A stretch of 64,000 nt of DNA. It comes from Geobacter argillaceus. GTDB taxonomy: Bacteria; Desulfobacterota; Desulfuromonadia; Geobacterales; DSM-12255. Position 1 is the first letter of the stretch; every line of letters starts with the position of its first letter. Below, one piece after another: positions 35,550-45,855 of this stretch. The notes under the pieces were generated by a model. It saw only the letters and a list, made by a program, of their open reading frames with translations, ran no database searches and had not been told where the DNA came from. The stretch is taken from contig NZ_VLLN01000016.1 of NCBI RefSeq assembly GCF_007830735.1, positions 1 through 64,000 of the forward strand. The letters are read 5' to 3'. A program made the position numbers and the translations under genes.

Positions 35550-35580
35550 GTAGAGGCAGAGCGGCCGCGCCTGCCTCTAC
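35550..35580. repeat. Palindrome in the divergent promoter region of the phosphatase and kinase genes
   Basis: GTAGAGGCAG and CTGCCTCTAC form a perfect 10-bp stem around an 11-base GC-rich loop. It touches the ribosome-binding site of the phosphatase mRNA. The outer sequence resembles a degenerate form of the GTAGGGGCG REP ends seen elsewhere in the window. It could also be an operator or a leader hairpin. Confidence 0.45.
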
Positions 35581-35660
35581 TATTGGTATACTCTAGCATG
35601 TTGCAGGAAGGGTTCAAGCTAACCCGTTGCATATCCAGCCATTTTTGATAATCTGTGCGC

Positions 35661-38144
35661 ATGAATAAGGACGATGCGATAATGCACCAGGAAATGCGAG
35701 AACTCCGCAGACGACTCCAGGAAGCGGAAGAGATCATCCGAGCGCTTAGGAGCGGGAAAATCGCCGAACCGGCCATTGACTCCAGGATCAGCCTGGCCGG
35801 CATCCGGAAGGATGTTGCTCCATCAGACCGTATCCAGGTGGAGTCGACAACCGAAGACGCTCTGCAGAAAGCCAACGATGAACTGGAACTCAAGGTGCGG
35901 GAACGGACCGCCGAGCTTGTCAGGGCAAATGAGGCACTGCAGACCGAGATTGCCGAACGGAAGCGTGTTGAGGATGCATTACGCAAGAGCGAGGCCCTCT
36001 ACCGGGCCATTGGTGAAAGCATCGAGTACGGGGTATGGGTCTGCGCCCCGGATGGCCGGAACATCTATGCCAGTGACAGTTTTCTTAAGATGGTCGGCAT
36101 CACCCGGCAGCAGTGCTCGGATTTCGGCTGGGGCGATGTACTGCACCCCGACGACGCCGAGCAGACCATCTCCAAATGGAAGGAGTGTGTCGCCAGCGGT
36201 GGGGCATGGGACATCGAACACCGCTTCAGGGGAGTCGACGGGATCTGGCATCATGTGCTCGCCCGCGGCGTACCGGTCAGGGACGAACAGGGGGAGATTC
36301 TCTGCTGGGCCGGCATCAACCTCGACATCAGCCGACTGAAAGATACGGAACAGTCACTGCGCGAAACAAGCCAGCGGCTGAAACTCATCGTCGAAACGGC
36401 AAACCTGCTCCTTGCGTCCGGCTCCCCCCAGGACGTAGTCGACAATCTCTGCCGAAAGGTAATGGCGTTTCTCGACTGCCAGCTGTTTTTCAATTTCCTT
36501 GTTGACGAGAATGCCAACCGGCTTCACCTGAATGCCTGCGCCGGGATCTCCGAGACGGAGGCAGACGGTATCAGGTGGCTCGACATCGGGACAGCGGTCT
36601 GTGGTTGCGTGGCCAGGGACGGCTGCCGGATCGTGACCGAGAACATCTCCGGATCGAACGACCCGCGAACAGAGTTGGTACGGTCTTTTGGCATCCAGGC
36701 ATACGCGTGCCACCCCCTCGTCTCCAAACAGCGGGTCATCGGAACCCTCTCCTTTGGCAGCCGCTCCAAAACCAGCTTTACCGATAATGAACTGGAACTG
36801 ATGAAAACCGTGGCCGACCAGGTAGCCCTTGCCATGGAGCGCCATATCGGCGAACAGGAGAGAGAGTCGCTGCTGCGGGAGCTTGCCCTGGAAAAGTCCC
36901 GCTGGCAGACCACGGTCAACAACCTGCTCGATCCGGTAACCATCTGCGACGCCAGCGGCTGCGTCACCTATATCAACCCGGCCTATCAGAGGCTGATCGA
37001 ACGCCCGCTCAACGCTGACCTGGCAGTGGCCGACCATGCCGATTACTACCAGCTCTACCGGCCGGATGGCAGCTTGTTCCCGGCAGATGAACTGCCGCTG
37101 CAAAAGGCCGCCCTGACCGGTACGGAGGTCAAGGACGTGGAACTGATCCAGCGTGCCGCCGACGGCCGGGAGTTTGTCGCCATCTTCAGCGCTGCGCCGC
37201 TGCGCGATACCTACGGGCAGGTCATCGGTGCCGTTGCTGTCGGCCATGACATTACCCAGCTGCGACGTGCCGAGCGGTCGCTGCAAAAGGCCTATGACGA
37301 GCTGGAAAAACGGGTTGCCGAGCGCACCTCGGAGCTGGCCAGCACGGTCAACGCCCTGATGGAAGAAGCTGTAGAGCGGGAAAAGGCGGAGCAGGCACTG
37401 CGCGTGGAGACCGAGGAACGCCTGCGGGCAATGGAGCTGCTGCGGGAAAAGGACCGGATGCTCATGCAGCAAGGCCGCCAGGCAGCCCTGGGAGAGATGA
37501 TCGGGAACATCGCCCACCAGTGGCTGCAGCCACTCAACAATCTGGGACTGCTCATTCAGGAACTCCCTATCAGCTATGCCGCCGGGGAGTTCAGCGGGGA
37601 GTATCTGGAACAGAGCGTCAACCGGGCGATGCAGATGATCTACCACATGTCCCAGACCATCGACGGCTTCAGGAACTTCTTCCGGCCGGACAAGGAAAAG
37701 CGGCTCTTCTCCGTCAGCGCGGAGTTGACAAATACCCTCAATCTTCTCACGGGAAGCTTCCGGGAATTCGGGATACAATGTGACATCGTCACTAGTGAAG
37801 AGCTCATGATCGAGGGGTTCCCGAACGAGTTTTCCCAAGTGCTCCTCAACATCCTGCTCAACGCCAGGGATGCCTTCATCGAACGGAACGTCGTCACCCC
37901 CCGGGTTCAGGCAGCGCTCTTCCGGGAGCACGGCAGGGCCGTGATAACCATTACCGACAACGCCGGCGGCATCTCCGAGGAGATCATGGACCGGATTTTT
38001 GATCCGTATTTCACCACCAAGGGACCTGACAAGGGGACCGGCGTCGGCCTCTTCATGTCAAAGACCATTATTGAGAGCAATATGCACGGCACGCTCCGGG
38101 CACGTAACATCGACCACGGCGCCGAATTCAGGATCGAGATCTGA
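35661..38144 (+). CDS. PAS/GAF multi-domain histidine kinase (cytoplasmic)
   Basis: The roughly 827-residue kinase has no transmembrane segment. In order it has an N-terminal coiled coil ([15 protein letters not shown]), a second coiled coil ([11 protein letters not shown]-like), a PAS domain (~110-230; [17 protein letters not shown]), a GAF domain (~260-400), another PAS (~415-530), a coiled coil and the transmitter: His in [39 protein letters not shown], and [10 protein letters not shown]. It is co-transcribed with the hybrid kinase one base downstream. The start is uncertain: ATG at 35661 has no ribosome-binding site, while ATG at 35682 has AAGGA upstream. Confidence 0.88.
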   Translation: MNKDDAIMHQEMRELRRRLQEAEEIIRALRSGKIAEPAIDSRISLAGIRKDVAPSDRIQVESTTEDALQKANDELELKVRERTAELVRANEALQTEIAERKRVEDALRKSEALYRAIGESIEYGVWVCAPDGRNIYASDSFLKMVGITRQQCSDFGWGDVLHPDDAEQTISKWKECVASGGAWDIEHRFRGVDGIWHHVLARGVPVRDEQGEILCWAGINLDISRLKDTEQSLRETSQRLKLIVETANLLLASGSPQDVVDNLCRKVMAFLDCQLFFNFLVDENANRLHLNACAGISETEADGIRWLDIGTAVCGCVARDGCRIVTENISGSNDPRTELVRSFGIQAYACHPLVSKQRVIGTLSFGSRSKTSFTDNELELMKTVADQVALAMERHIGEQERESLLRELALEKSRWQTTVNNLLDPVTICDASGCVTYINPAYQRLIERPLNADLAVADHADYYQLYRPDGSLFPADELPLQKAALTGTEVKDVELIQRAADGREFVAIFSAAPLRDTYGQVIGAVAVGHDITQLRRAERSLQKAYDELEKRVAERTSELASTVNALMEEAVEREKAEQALRVETEERLRAMELLREKDRMLMQQGRQAALGEMIGNIAHQWLQPLNNLGLLIQELPISYAAGEFSGEYLEQSVNRAMQMIYHMSQTIDGFRNFFRPDKEKRLFSVSAELTNTLNLLTGSFREFGIQCDIVTSEELMIEGFPNEFSQVLLNILLNARDAFIERNVVTPRVQAALFREHGRAVITITDNAGGISEEIMDRIFDPYFTTKGPDKGTGVGLFMSKTIIESNMHGTLRARNIDHGAEFRIEI

Positions 38145-38145
38145 C

Positions 38146-39693
38146 ATGAAACCATCATCCGCCACTACGGTACCCATCTCAATCCTCCTGGTGGAAGACG
38201 AAGCCGAGACCAGGGAGATCCTGAGCAGGATGCTCACCATCAAACTGCCCGAAATCCGGCTCTTGTGTGCCGAAAACGGCAAGAACGGCCTGGAGCTCTA
38301 CCAGGAGCACCGGCCGGACCTGGTCATCACCGACATCAACATGCCGCTCATGGATGGACTCAGCATGGCCGGGGCAATCAGGGAACTGCATCAGGAAACG
38401 CACATCATCGTCCTGACAGCGTACAACGATACCCACTATCTGCTGCATGCCATTGAAGCGGGAATCACCCATTACGTTCTGAAACCGATCAACCGGCACA
38501 AACTCTTTGCCAGCATTGATCAATGCCTTGCCAGAATCCGTCTTGAACAGCAGGTCAGGGAACAGGAGAAATTCATCCGCACATTGTCACGGGCCGTGGA
38601 GAGAAGCCCGAGCATGGTCATGATCACCGCGTGTAACGGCGCCGTCGAGTATGTAACTCCCCGGTTTACCGAGATAACCGGTTATGCCGTCAGTGATATC
38701 GTTGGCAAGAATCTGCGGTCGCTGCTTGCCGACAACGTGGCTCCCGACGTTGCGGAAGAGCTCTGGAAGACCATCTGCAGTGGCAAGGAGTGGCGGGGCG
38801 AGCTGCAGAACCGCACCAAGGGGGGGGAGCGCTACTGGGAGTCGGTGGCAATCACCTCGATAGCTGACGAACAGGGCGCCATCACCAATTTCGTTATCGA
38901 AAAGGAAGACATCACCCGGCGGAAGGTGGCCGAGGAAGAGATCGAATCCCTGAACGTCCGCCTTGCCGAGCGGGCCGCGGAACTGGAGGCCCTCAACGGG
39001 GCGCTGGAGGCGTTCAACTACACCGTTTCCCACGACCTGCGCACACCATTGACGGTGATCAACGGCTATAATCAGTTACTGCGCGAACGGTATGGCGACA
39101 GACTGGACCAGGAGGGGGCAGGATATCTGCAGACGATTGCCGATGAAGTACAGCAGATGAACAAGCTCATCCGCTCGCTGCTTGAATTTTCCCGGCTGGG
39201 CCGCCAGAATCTGGAATGTTCCGAGATAGACCTCAGCAATCTGGCCAAGGCGGTTGCGGAAGACTTGAAACGGAAAATGCCCGAACGGGTGGTCACCTTC
39301 GTGCTGCAGGATGGTATCTGCTGCAATGGTGACTATGCCCTGCTGAGGGTCGTACTGGCAAATCTGCTGGGCAATGCCTGGAAATACACGGGCCGGAACG
39401 AGAAGGCCATCATTGAATTCGGCGCGCTCGTCGTCCAGGGAGAGCCAGCCTATTTCGTTCGTGATAACGGCGCCGGTTTCGACATGGCCAAGGTGGACAT
39501 GCTGTTTGCCCCCTTCCAGAGGCTGCACTCGGCAGAAGAGTTCGAAGGCCACGGCATCGGTCTGGCCACAGTGGCACAGATCATCAAACGCCACAACGGT
39601 CGGGTTTGGGCCGAGGGAGTTCCCGGCAGCGGGGCAACCATCTATTTCACCCTGGGGATGAGCAACCAGTCAGCTCACGCTCTTTCTCGCTAA
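38146..39693 (+). CDS. Response-regulator/PAS hybrid histidine kinase
   Basis: The 515-residue protein begins with a receiver domain ([14 protein letters not shown], phospho-acceptor Asp in [24 protein letters not shown]), then a PAS domain (~145-260), a coiled coil and a phytochrome-type transmitter (His in [56 protein letters not shown]). It probably receives phosphate from the kinase just upstream and relays it onward. No DNA-binding output is encoded beside it. Start and upstream stop are separated by one base. Confidence 0.88.
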   Translation: MKPSSATTVPISILLVEDEAETREILSRMLTIKLPEIRLLCAENGKNGLELYQEHRPDLVITDINMPLMDGLSMAGAIRELHQETHIIVLTAYNDTHYLLHAIEAGITHYVLKPINRHKLFASIDQCLARIRLEQQVREQEKFIRTLSRAVERSPSMVMITACNGAVEYVTPRFTEITGYAVSDIVGKNLRSLLADNVAPDVAEELWKTICSGKEWRGELQNRTKGGERYWESVAITSIADEQGAITNFVIEKEDITRRKVAEEEIESLNVRLAERAAELEALNGALEAFNYTVSHDLRTPLTVINGYNQLLRERYGDRLDQEGAGYLQTIADEVQQMNKLIRSLLEFSRLGRQNLECSEIDLSNLAKAVAEDLKRKMPERVVTFVLQDGICCNGDYALLRVVLANLLGNAWKYTGRNEKAIIEFGALVVQGEPAYFVRDNGAGFDMAKVDMLFAPFQRLHSAEEFEGHGIGLATVAQIIKRHNGRVWAEGVPGSGATIYFTLGMSNQSAHALSR

Positions 39694-39927
39694 CCACTCT
39701 GCAAACTGTACCAGGTCATCACTATCTTCATCAGGAGCTGTCAGCCGACCCAGGTCATTCCCCTGCCTGTCGAGGATGAAATCGGCAGCATCAGCATCAC
39801 CTACCCCCTCCTCCTGAGTGGAAATGGAGTAGCCCAGTTGGTTGACCGGCTTCAGCCAGTCAGGCTCTTTCTCTTCGAAAAGAGCGAGCTGTCCGTAATC
39901 TTCGGGTTTTTTACCTCGCCTGGCCAC
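39670..39927 (-). CDS. Small acidic hypothetical protein
   Basis: The product has about 85 residues beginning VARRGKKPEDYGQLALFEEKE and is rich in Asp/Glu. A GTG at 39927 preceded by GGAGG with six-base spacing decides the start; the longer frame to 40014 lacks support. Its 3' end overlaps the kinase gene on the other strand by 24 bp. I do not recognise a family. Confidence 0.55.
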   Translation of the reverse strand: MARRGKKPEDYGQLALFEEKEPDWLKPVNQLGYSISTQEEGVGDADAADFILDRQGNDLGRLTAPDEDSDDLVQFAEWLARKSVS

Positions 39928-40011
39928 TCGCAACCTCCGAAAGTGACAATTATCTATCGACCGCAGATTTTTGCAAGCGCGAAATGTGGGTTGACTTGTG
40001 CCCAAGAACAA

Positions 40012-40044
40012 CAAAAAGGCCCCACGGAAAACCCGTGAAGCCTT
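40012..40044 (-). terminator. Terminator of tRNA-Leu
   Basis: On the minus strand a stem AAGGC..CACGG / CCGTG..GCCTT with loop GTTTT is followed by a run of T. It begins 11 bp after the tRNA CCA end. Confidence 0.8.
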
Positions 40045-40055
40045 TATTTATCTAC

Positions 40056-40141
40056 TGGTGCGGGCGGGGAGACTCGAACTCCCACGTGCGTGACACGCCA
40101 GATCCTAAGTCTGGTCCGTCTACCAATTCCGGCACGCCCGC
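40056..40141 (-). tRNA. tRNA-Leu (anticodon UAG)
   Basis: The 86-nt class II tRNA has acceptor stem GCGGGCG/CGCCCGC, D-arm with GGUAGAC, anticodon stem CCAGA/UCUGG enclosing the loop CUUAGGA (anticodon UAG, reading CUA and other CUN codons), a variable arm, the T-arm GUUCGAGUC and an encoded CCA. It lies upstream of a terminator and downstream of smpB on the same strand. Confidence 0.96.
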
Positions 40142-40215
40142 AAATCGTCTGGAGGGATTTTATAGCATGCGCTGCCCGTGGAGACAAGGGCCAAAGAGCC
40201 ACCCGTGACGAAGTG

Positions 40216-40674
40216 CTACCCCCGGTGTCGCTCCTTCAAGGCCTGGGCAACCTCACGCTTCTGCTCCTTCTTCTTCAGATCCTCCCGCTTGTCGTGGAGT
40301 TTCTTACCTTTCGCCAGTCCCAGCTCGACTTTGACCTTGCCATCCTTGAAGTAGAGGCGAAGCGGAATCAGGGTGTACCCCTGCTCACGAATTTGGCTGA
40401 AGAGGCGGATGATTTCCTTCTTGTGCAGCAAAAGCTTGCGCATCCGGTCGGGATCGTGGTTCTCCCGGTTGCCGAAGTCGTAGGGAGAGATGTGCAGGTT
40501 GTGCAGGTAGGCCTCACCGTCCCGCACCATGGCAAAGGCATCGCCGAGGTTTGCCTTTCCCATGCGCAGCGACTTGACCTCGGTCCCCTGCAGGACAATG
40601 CCGGCCTCGGCCCGTTCTTCGATGAAATATTCGTGGAAGGCCTTTTTGTTTGTACAGATCAGCTTTTCGCCCAT
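40216..40674 (-). CDS. smpB: SsrA-binding protein SmpB
   Basis: The 152-residue product shows the SmpB pattern: [56 protein letters not shown], and the basic C-terminal tail ([20 protein letters not shown]). It delivers tmRNA to stalled ribosomes. No tmRNA gene is seen within the window. Confidence 0.96.
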   Translation of the reverse strand: MGEKLICTNKKAFHEYFIEERAEAGIVLQGTEVKSLRMGKANLGDAFAMVRDGEAYLHNLHISPYDFGNRENHDPDRMRKLLLHKKEIIRLFSQIREQGYTLIPLRLYFKDGKVKVELGLAKGKKLHDKREDLKKKEQKREVAQALKERHRG

Positions 40675-40726
40675 GGGCGCATACTAGCAGAGGGGCAAAA
40701 GAAATGGCAACCGTTTTACTGATGGC

Positions 40727-41965
40727 TCAAAGTTCCTCCCCGGCGCAGAACACATGTTCGAGCTGACTCTGGCCGATGATGCCGGTGTAGAGGCTATCGG
40801 CGGTAACGGCCGGGGGAGCGGTCACCACCAGGAAGTCGGCCCGCTTGCCGATCTCGATCGATCCGACTTCATGCGCCAGTCTCAGTGCGTGGGCGCCGCC
40901 AAGCGTCGCCATGGCCAGGACCTCGGCAGGTGAAAACAGCGGCTGCCGGTCGAGAAGAAAGCGCATTTCATCCCACAGGGAGAGAGAGTCGTTGCTGGCC
41001 AGTGAGTCGGTGCCAAGTGCCAGGGGAATCCCGGCCTTTTTCAACAGGGCTGCCGGCGCCGTACCGACAGCCAGGCGCTCGTTGCTCCTCGGGCAGAGAA
41101 CTACCGCAACTCCGCGCCGGGCAAGGATATCCGCATCTGACGGAGTGATTTGCACCGCGTGCACTGCCGTCATGTTGGCATCAAGCAGTTCGAGGGCATC
41201 GAGGAACGCTGTTGGCGTTGTATGCCGGGGGGCAGGCAGATAGTCCTCCCAACCGGCAAAGGGGTAGATCTGCTCGGCCAGGTCACCGGTCGTATCATGA
41301 AAGAACCGGAGCTCTTCCTGGGATTCGGCCAGGTGGGTCATGAGGGGGACGCCCAACTCCTTCCCCATAGCGGCTAAGCGGCTGAAAAACGGCCCCACGA
41401 CAGTATGGGGGGCGTGGGGAGAAATCCCCGGCAGCAGACGGCCAGACGGGAAACTCGTCAACGCCTCGTACAGATCGGCGGCCAGACGGGCACAGCGTGC
41501 CGGCTCCATACCGAGCGCCTCGAAGAAAATCCGCCCCCCCAGGGCAGATGTCGTGTAGTGGGGCAGCAGGGAGCGTTCCGAGAGGATCTCCCCCACGGTC
41601 GTGGTGCCGGTTTCCAGACACTTGGCAATCCCTTCGGCAACCGAATGGGCGAGCTCGGTTGCCGTCAGCCCCCGCCGGATCTTGATGACCTGCATGATCC
41701 AGTCGGCATAGGTCCGCGGCATGTAGTGCAGCCCTTTGCGGATCTTCCAGGCAGGGAAGTGGGTCAGTTCCAGATGGGTGTGGGCATTCACCAGCCCCGG
41801 CATGATGACCCCGCCGGGGAAATCCCGCACCGGCCCCGGCCAGGTCCTGCGCAGTTCGGCAAGGGGGCCGACAGCGGCAATGCGGCCGTTTTCCACGACC
41901 ATTGCCCCCCCGGTCATCGGGGGGCTGGCAACAGAGAGAAGGCAGGAAGCGGCAAAAATCTGCAT
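40727..41965 (-). CDS. Amidohydrolase family protein (cytosine/TRZ/ATZ deaminase type)
   Basis: The 412-residue metal-dependent hydrolase has HxH in VNAHTHLELTHF, further metal ligands in ISPHAPHTVV and MTHLAESQEEL, and the distal Asp in LGTDSLASND. This set is typical of deaminases of nucleoside-like substrates such as S-adenosylhomocysteine, methylthioadenosine or aminodeoxyfutalosine. In a menaquinone-using anaerobe an aminodeoxyfutalosine deaminase role is attractive, but nothing nearby proves it. The start has GAGG six bases upstream. It follows 52 bp upstream of smpB on the same strand. Confidence 0.82.
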   Translation of the reverse strand: MQIFAASCLLSVASPPMTGGAMVVENGRIAAVGPLAELRRTWPGPVRDFPGGVIMPGLVNAHTHLELTHFPAWKIRKGLHYMPRTYADWIMQVIKIRRGLTATELAHSVAEGIAKCLETGTTTVGEILSERSLLPHYTTSALGGRIFFEALGMEPARCARLAADLYEALTSFPSGRLLPGISPHAPHTVVGPFFSRLAAMGKELGVPLMTHLAESQEELRFFHDTTGDLAEQIYPFAGWEDYLPAPRHTTPTAFLDALELLDANMTAVHAVQITPSDADILARRGVAVVLCPRSNERLAVGTAPAALLKKAGIPLALGTDSLASNDSLSLWDEMRFLLDRQPLFSPAEVLAMATLGGAHALRLAHEVGSIEIGKRADFLVVTAPPAVTADSLYTGIIGQSQLEHVFCAGEEL

Positions 41966-42122
41966 CGTTGGCCTCGTTCACTGGTTTCGAATCAGCACCT
42001 CGCTCCATTGTAGCAGGCAATAAGAAAAGGGCAAAAGCCGCACGGCCTTTGCCCTTCATAAGAATTAGTGCTGTCCGGTCAGGAAATTGCTGCACAGCTT
42101 TGAAGCCCCGTTAGGGGCGCTC

Positions 42123-42239
42123 GCCGGTAGCCGGGGGATTCATCCCCCGGATCTGTTGCAAATATATCTCTGCGTCACGTACGTGACGAGCGTGGCATTT
42201 TGCCAAGATGACCGGGGAATAAATTCCCCGGCTACCGGC
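42123..42239. repeat. MITE/REPIN-like element with terminal inverted repeats
   Basis: Ends GCCGGTAGCCGGGG and CCCCGGCTACCGGC are perfect inverted repeats. Each end folds by itself (CCGGGGGAT/ATCCCCCGG and CCGGGGAAT/ATTCCCCGG), and the centre holds the palindrome CGTCACGTACGTGACG. This is the layout of paired REP sequences or a small MITE. It lies in the 320-bp gap 41966-42286, beyond the panP stop; I see nothing else in that gap apart from a short GCCCC/GGGGC hairpin near 42103. Confidence 0.75.
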
Positions 42240-42286
42240 ATTCTGTCCTTTAGGCCTTTTGGGTCCGAAGGGACGTAGGCAAGAGC

Positions 42287-43963
42287 TTACGCAGACGCTG
42301 CTGGTCGACAAGGGACAGCTTCCTCTATTCCGGCACAGAGTTCCTCAACCTGCTGCAGCAAGGTTTGTATCTCCGGCTGTTGCACGATCTCGCACTGTTC
42401 AGCCAGGACCGCCGCCAAAATCTCATTGGTCGTCAGCGGGTTGGCCAGCACGACGCGCAGAACGGTGAGTTCCTCACCATAGTGCGCCATAGCCAGCCTC
42501 GTCCGGGAGACAAAGGATTTCCCCGCTTCCCGCTGATATTTCTGCAAGAGCTGGCTGACCTGGTCAAGGAGAGCATTGATGTCGGCGCGCTGCGCAGCAG
42601 TTGCTCCGGCCAAGGACTGCTGCACTTTGAGCGGACAGTAGCGGTAGGTGAGGATATTCAGCTCCGGTTCGCTGGTCAGTTCGAAATCGGGATGTTGCCG
42701 GATCATGTCGGCAAAGGTTCGCGCCCGCTCGATCCCCATATCGATGAGGAGCTCATACCCTTTGCGACCGATGATCGAAAACCCGGCATGAACCAGCATT
42801 GACATCCCCGGTCGCGACCCTTCAAGGGTATGGCTGCCGAGGTCCTTGGAACCAAGACGGAGAATATAATTGGCGTGATGTTCAATCGCCGACAGGGCGG
42901 TGGGATCTTTAAAGACGACCATCCCCGCCCCCATCGGCACATACAGCTGCTTGTGCCCATCGATGGTAACCGAATCGGCCCGCTCGATACCGGCGAGCAG
43001 GGAACGGTAACGGTCGGAAAAGAGGGTCGGCCCTCCCCAGGCAGCATCGACATGAAAATGGCAGCCGAGCTCCTGGGCGAAATCGGCCATCGCCTCCAGC
43101 GGGTCGACGTTGCCGGTTTCGGTCGTCCCGGCGATGCCGACCAGTGCCAGCGGGAGAATGTTCCGGTCCTGCAAGCGCCGGCATTCTTCTCTCAAGAGCT
43201 TCATATCGATGCGGTTATGTGCATCGGTCTTCACCTTGAGCAGGTTGTCCCGGCCGAGACCGAGGAGGTCGGCGACCTTGCCGAAAGAATAGTGTCCGCG
43301 CTCGGAGACGAGGAAGGCAATCCCGTCAGCTCCGCGATGTTTCAGAGCACTGGCCAACCCCTCCTGGGCAATGCCACGGAAAGCGCCATCCGGCGCGAAG
43401 AGGCGGTTTCGCGCCACCCACAGCGCCGTGGTATTGGCGATGGTGCCGCCGGAGCAGAAGGCCCCCAGGGCATGCTGGCTGTTGTGAATCCATGGGGGAT
43501 AGAAGTCGTCGTCGCGGCGATAGACCAGGTGATGGAGCATGGCAAGAACCTGCCGCTCCATCGGCGTAAAGGCCTTGGAGGTCTCCACCTTGACCACATT
43601 CTGGTTGAGAGCGGTCATGAGGCGCGCCATGGGAAGCATGAAGTAGGGGAGCGCCGAGGTCATGTGACCGACAAAGCCGGGGGCAGCGGTATGGACCGAC
43701 TGGGCGACGAGGTTCTCCTTGACGAATTCGGTATATTCGGAGACGTAGGTCGGTTCTTCAGGGATGGTGAAGGAGGAGAAATCTGCTTCGATCTCTTCGA
43801 GGTTGCGTTCAATGGCAACGATATGGGTCTGCAAAAAGCCGGTGACATCGCCGGTAATCGCCTGGTCGATAGCGCCGAGGGTCGAGTCGGGCGCTTCCGG
43901 CACGGTAAAGATCCGGTAAAGGTTTTCCAGATTGGCGCGGGCTACGTCACGATTTTTTGGCAT
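42287..43963 (-). CDS. panP: PLP-dependent aspartate 1-decarboxylase (PanP type)
   Basis: The 558-residue protein belongs to the group II PLP decarboxylases: substrate region TAAPGFVGHMTSALPYF, FCSGGTIANTTALWVARN, aspartate ligand in CHFHVDAAWGGP, and the PLP lysine in SVTIDGHKQLYVPMGAGMVV. Its position as third gene after panB and panC, and its length, match PanP, which makes beta-alanine from aspartate in bacteria lacking pyruvoyl PanD. A glutamate-decarboxylase-like activity cannot be excluded by sequence alone. The gene is about 95 bp downstream of panC. Confidence 0.85.
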   Translation of the reverse strand: MPKNRDVARANLENLYRIFTVPEAPDSTLGAIDQAITGDVTGFLQTHIVAIERNLEEIEADFSSFTIPEEPTYVSEYTEFVKENLVAQSVHTAAPGFVGHMTSALPYFMLPMARLMTALNQNVVKVETSKAFTPMERQVLAMLHHLVYRRDDDFYPPWIHNSQHALGAFCSGGTIANTTALWVARNRLFAPDGAFRGIAQEGLASALKHRGADGIAFLVSERGHYSFGKVADLLGLGRDNLLKVKTDAHNRIDMKLLREECRRLQDRNILPLALVGIAGTTETGNVDPLEAMADFAQELGCHFHVDAAWGGPTLFSDRYRSLLAGIERADSVTIDGHKQLYVPMGAGMVVFKDPTALSAIEHHANYILRLGSKDLGSHTLEGSRPGMSMLVHAGFSIIGRKGYELLIDMGIERARTFADMIRQHPDFELTSEPELNILTYRYCPLKVQQSLAGATAAQRADINALLDQVSQLLQKYQREAGKSFVSRTRLAMAHYGEELTVLRVVLANPLTTNEILAAVLAEQCEIVQQPEIQTLLQQVEELCAGIEEAVPCRPAASA

Positions 43964-44059
43964 GGTCGTTTAACCTTCGGGTTAGTGGTCGTCGAGTGAC
44001 CGACTGGCGGACGTATACGTAAGAAAGCACGGATCTCGGGGACGAACCTTTCTGAAAAA

Positions 44060-44911
44060 TCAGTCATCCTCGCCAAGCACGCAGTTGTCGATCAGTCTGG
44101 TGGTTCCTATCTTCACCGCCAGGGCCAGCAGGGTCTGATCATCGGCAATGGCGACCTCCTGCAGGGTTGTCCCATGGCGAAATTCCACATAATCGATCAC
44201 CGGGGTCTGCTCGGCCTCAATGGCTGCGATGACCAGTTGCCGCAACGTGGCCACGTTCCTTTCGCCGGCCCGATAGGCCGTGCGGACCGCGCCCAGCCCC
44301 CTGCTGAGGCAGAGGGCCTTTAGCCGCTCGTCGGGTGAGAGGTAGGCGTTCCGGGAACTCATTGCCAGACCGTCCGGCTCCCGGATAATCGGCATCCCGA
44401 CAATTGTCACCGGCATGTTCAGATCGATGACCATCTGCCTGATCACCGCCAGTTGCTGGAAATCCTTTTTGCCGAAAAACGCGACCGTCGGCTGGACGAT
44501 GTTGAACAGCTTGCAGACCACGGTGGTCACTCCCCGAAAATGTCCGGGCCGGCTGGCGCCACAGAGGGGAAGACTGATCTCTTCCACGTTCACGTAGGTC
44601 TGGAATCCCGGCGGGTAGATATCCTCGGCCGAAGGGAGAAAGAGGAGGTCCACTCCGGCGGCCTCGGCGATCCTGGTGTCACGCGCCAGGTCCCGGGGAT
44701 AGGTGGAAAGATCCTCGCCGCGACCGAACTGGGTCGGGTTGACGAAGATGCTGGCAACCAGCAGTTCTCCCTTGCCCCGCCCGGCCCGCATCAGGGAGGC
44801 ATGGCCATCATGGAGATACCCCATGGTCGGCACCAGGGCGATCTCTTCTCCTGCCCGCCGTACCGCCAGGGCCATCTCCTGCATCTGACCGACTGATTCG
44901 ATGATCTGCAT
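44060..44911 (-). CDS. panC: Pantothenate synthetase
   Basis: The 283-residue product has the HIGH-like ATP motif [16 protein letters not shown], the [10 protein letters not shown] stretch, [21 protein letters not shown] (KMSKS-like function in [13 protein letters not shown]). It joins pantoate and beta-alanine with ATP. It starts 12 bp after the panB stop and precedes panP, giving a complete pantoate-plus-beta-alanine unit. Confidence 0.97.
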   Translation of the reverse strand: MQIIESVGQMQEMALAVRRAGEEIALVPTMGYLHDGHASLMRAGRGKGELLVASIFVNPTQFGRGEDLSTYPRDLARDTRIAEAAGVDLLFLPSAEDIYPPGFQTYVNVEEISLPLCGASRPGHFRGVTTVVCKLFNIVQPTVAFFGKKDFQQLAVIRQMVIDLNMPVTIVGMPIIREPDGLAMSSRNAYLSPDERLKALCLSRGLGAVRTAYRAGERNVATLRQLVIAAIEAEQTPVIDYVEFRHGTTLQEVAIADDQTLLALAVKIGTTRLIDNCVLGEDD

Positions 44912-44923
44912 AACTCAGGTTTC

Positions 44924-45727
44924 TCAGTTGAATGAATGTTCTTCGCCGGGGAACGTCCCACCCTTCACCTCGGCGATGTAGTTCTGAACCGCGCCGGCTA
45001 TCAGGGCCTGGGCATCGGCGTACCGTTTGACGAACTTGGGGGAATATTTCTCGCAGAGCCCCAGAATATCGTGGATGACCAGCACCTGGCCGTCACAGTG
45101 GGGACCGGCACCGATGCCGATGGTGGGGATGGTGAGCTCGTTGGTGATGCGCTGGCCGAGTTTCTGGGGTATCCCCTCCAGAACCACGGCAAAGGCACCG
45201 GCCTCCTGAACCGCCACGGCATCCTCCAGGAGCCGGCTGGCCTGCTCCTCTTTTTTACCCTGGACCCGATAGCCGCCCATCCGGTGAATCGACTGCGGGG
45301 TAAGTCCGATGTGGGCCATGACCGGAATATCCATGGCCACGATGGCCCGGATGGTCTCGGCCATATTGGCGCCCCCCTCGATCTTGACCGCTGCGGCCCC
45401 GCCGTCCTTGATCAGGCGACCGGCATTGATGCGGGCCTCGCGCAGGTCGGTCTGATAGGAAAGAAACGGCATATCGGCAACCACCAGGGCCTTCGGTTCA
45501 GCCCGTACCACGGCCCGCGTATGGTAGATCATCTCCTCCATGGTGACCGGCAGGGTATTCTCGTAACCCGATACTACGACGCCCAATGAATCACCGATCA
45601 GCATCACGTCGATGCCGCAGTGATCCATGATCCGGGCCGTTGGGTAGTCATAGCAGGTGAGGACGGAGATCTTCTCGCCGTCCGCCTTCATCTTCTGAAT
45701 ATCAAGAACCGTCGTTCGTTTATTCAC
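44924..45727 (-). CDS. panB: 3-methyl-2-oxobutanoate hydroxymethyltransferase
   Basis: The 267-residue product is a typical Pan[59 protein letters not shown]-like [20 protein letters not shown], and [17 protein letters not shown]. It transfers a hydroxymethyl group from methylene-THF to ketoisovalerate. The start codon is GTG at 45727, with GGGGAGCAGG upstream. Its ~240-nt upstream region contains structured RNA. Confidence 0.96.
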   Translation of the reverse strand: MNKRTTVLDIQKMKADGEKISVLTCYDYPTARIMDHCGIDVMLIGDSLGVVVSGYENTLPVTMEEMIYHTRAVVRAEPKALVVADMPFLSYQTDLREARINAGRLIKDGGAAAVKIEGGANMAETIRAIVAMDIPVMAHIGLTPQSIHRMGGYRVQGKKEEQASRLLEDAVAVQEAGAFAVVLEGIPQKLGQRITNELTIPTIGIGAGPHCDGQVLVIHDILGLCEKYSPKFVKRYADAQALIAGAVQNYIAEVKGGTFPGEEHSFN

Positions 45728-45751
45728 GTTACCTGCTCCCCAAAATGGTAT

Positions 45752-45779
45752 AGGCGCCTTCCCGAACGGAAAGACGCCT
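45752..45779 (-). promoter_or_regulatory. Leader hairpin next to the panB ribosome-binding site
   Basis: On the minus strand a 12-bp stem (with G-U pairs) around loop GTTC ends 24 bp before the panB start codon. It is followed by an A/T-rich stretch with TTTT, so it could act as a weak terminator or as a switch with the hairpin at 45825-45855. Confidence 0.45.
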
Positions 45780-45824
45780 TATGACCTGACACGGGTAACC
45801 CGCGAAGTTGTCGTGGTGACTTTT

Positions 45825-45855
45825 CCGTCCCGGCTTCATCACGAAATCCAGGCGG
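45825..45855 (-). ncRNA. Candidate pan-type RNA hairpin in the panB leader
   Basis: In transcript orientation the 5' arm reads CCG-CCUGG-A-UUUC, the loop is GUGAU, and the 3' arm reads GAAG-CCGGG-A-CGG. All three stem blocks pair, leaving exactly two single bulged adenosines, one on each side. The described pan motif, found upstream of panB/panC/panD in several bacterial groups, is a hairpin with two conserved bulged A residues. It lies about 100 nt upstream of panB. I see no clean second copy, although the known motif is often in tandem. Confidence 0.5.
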
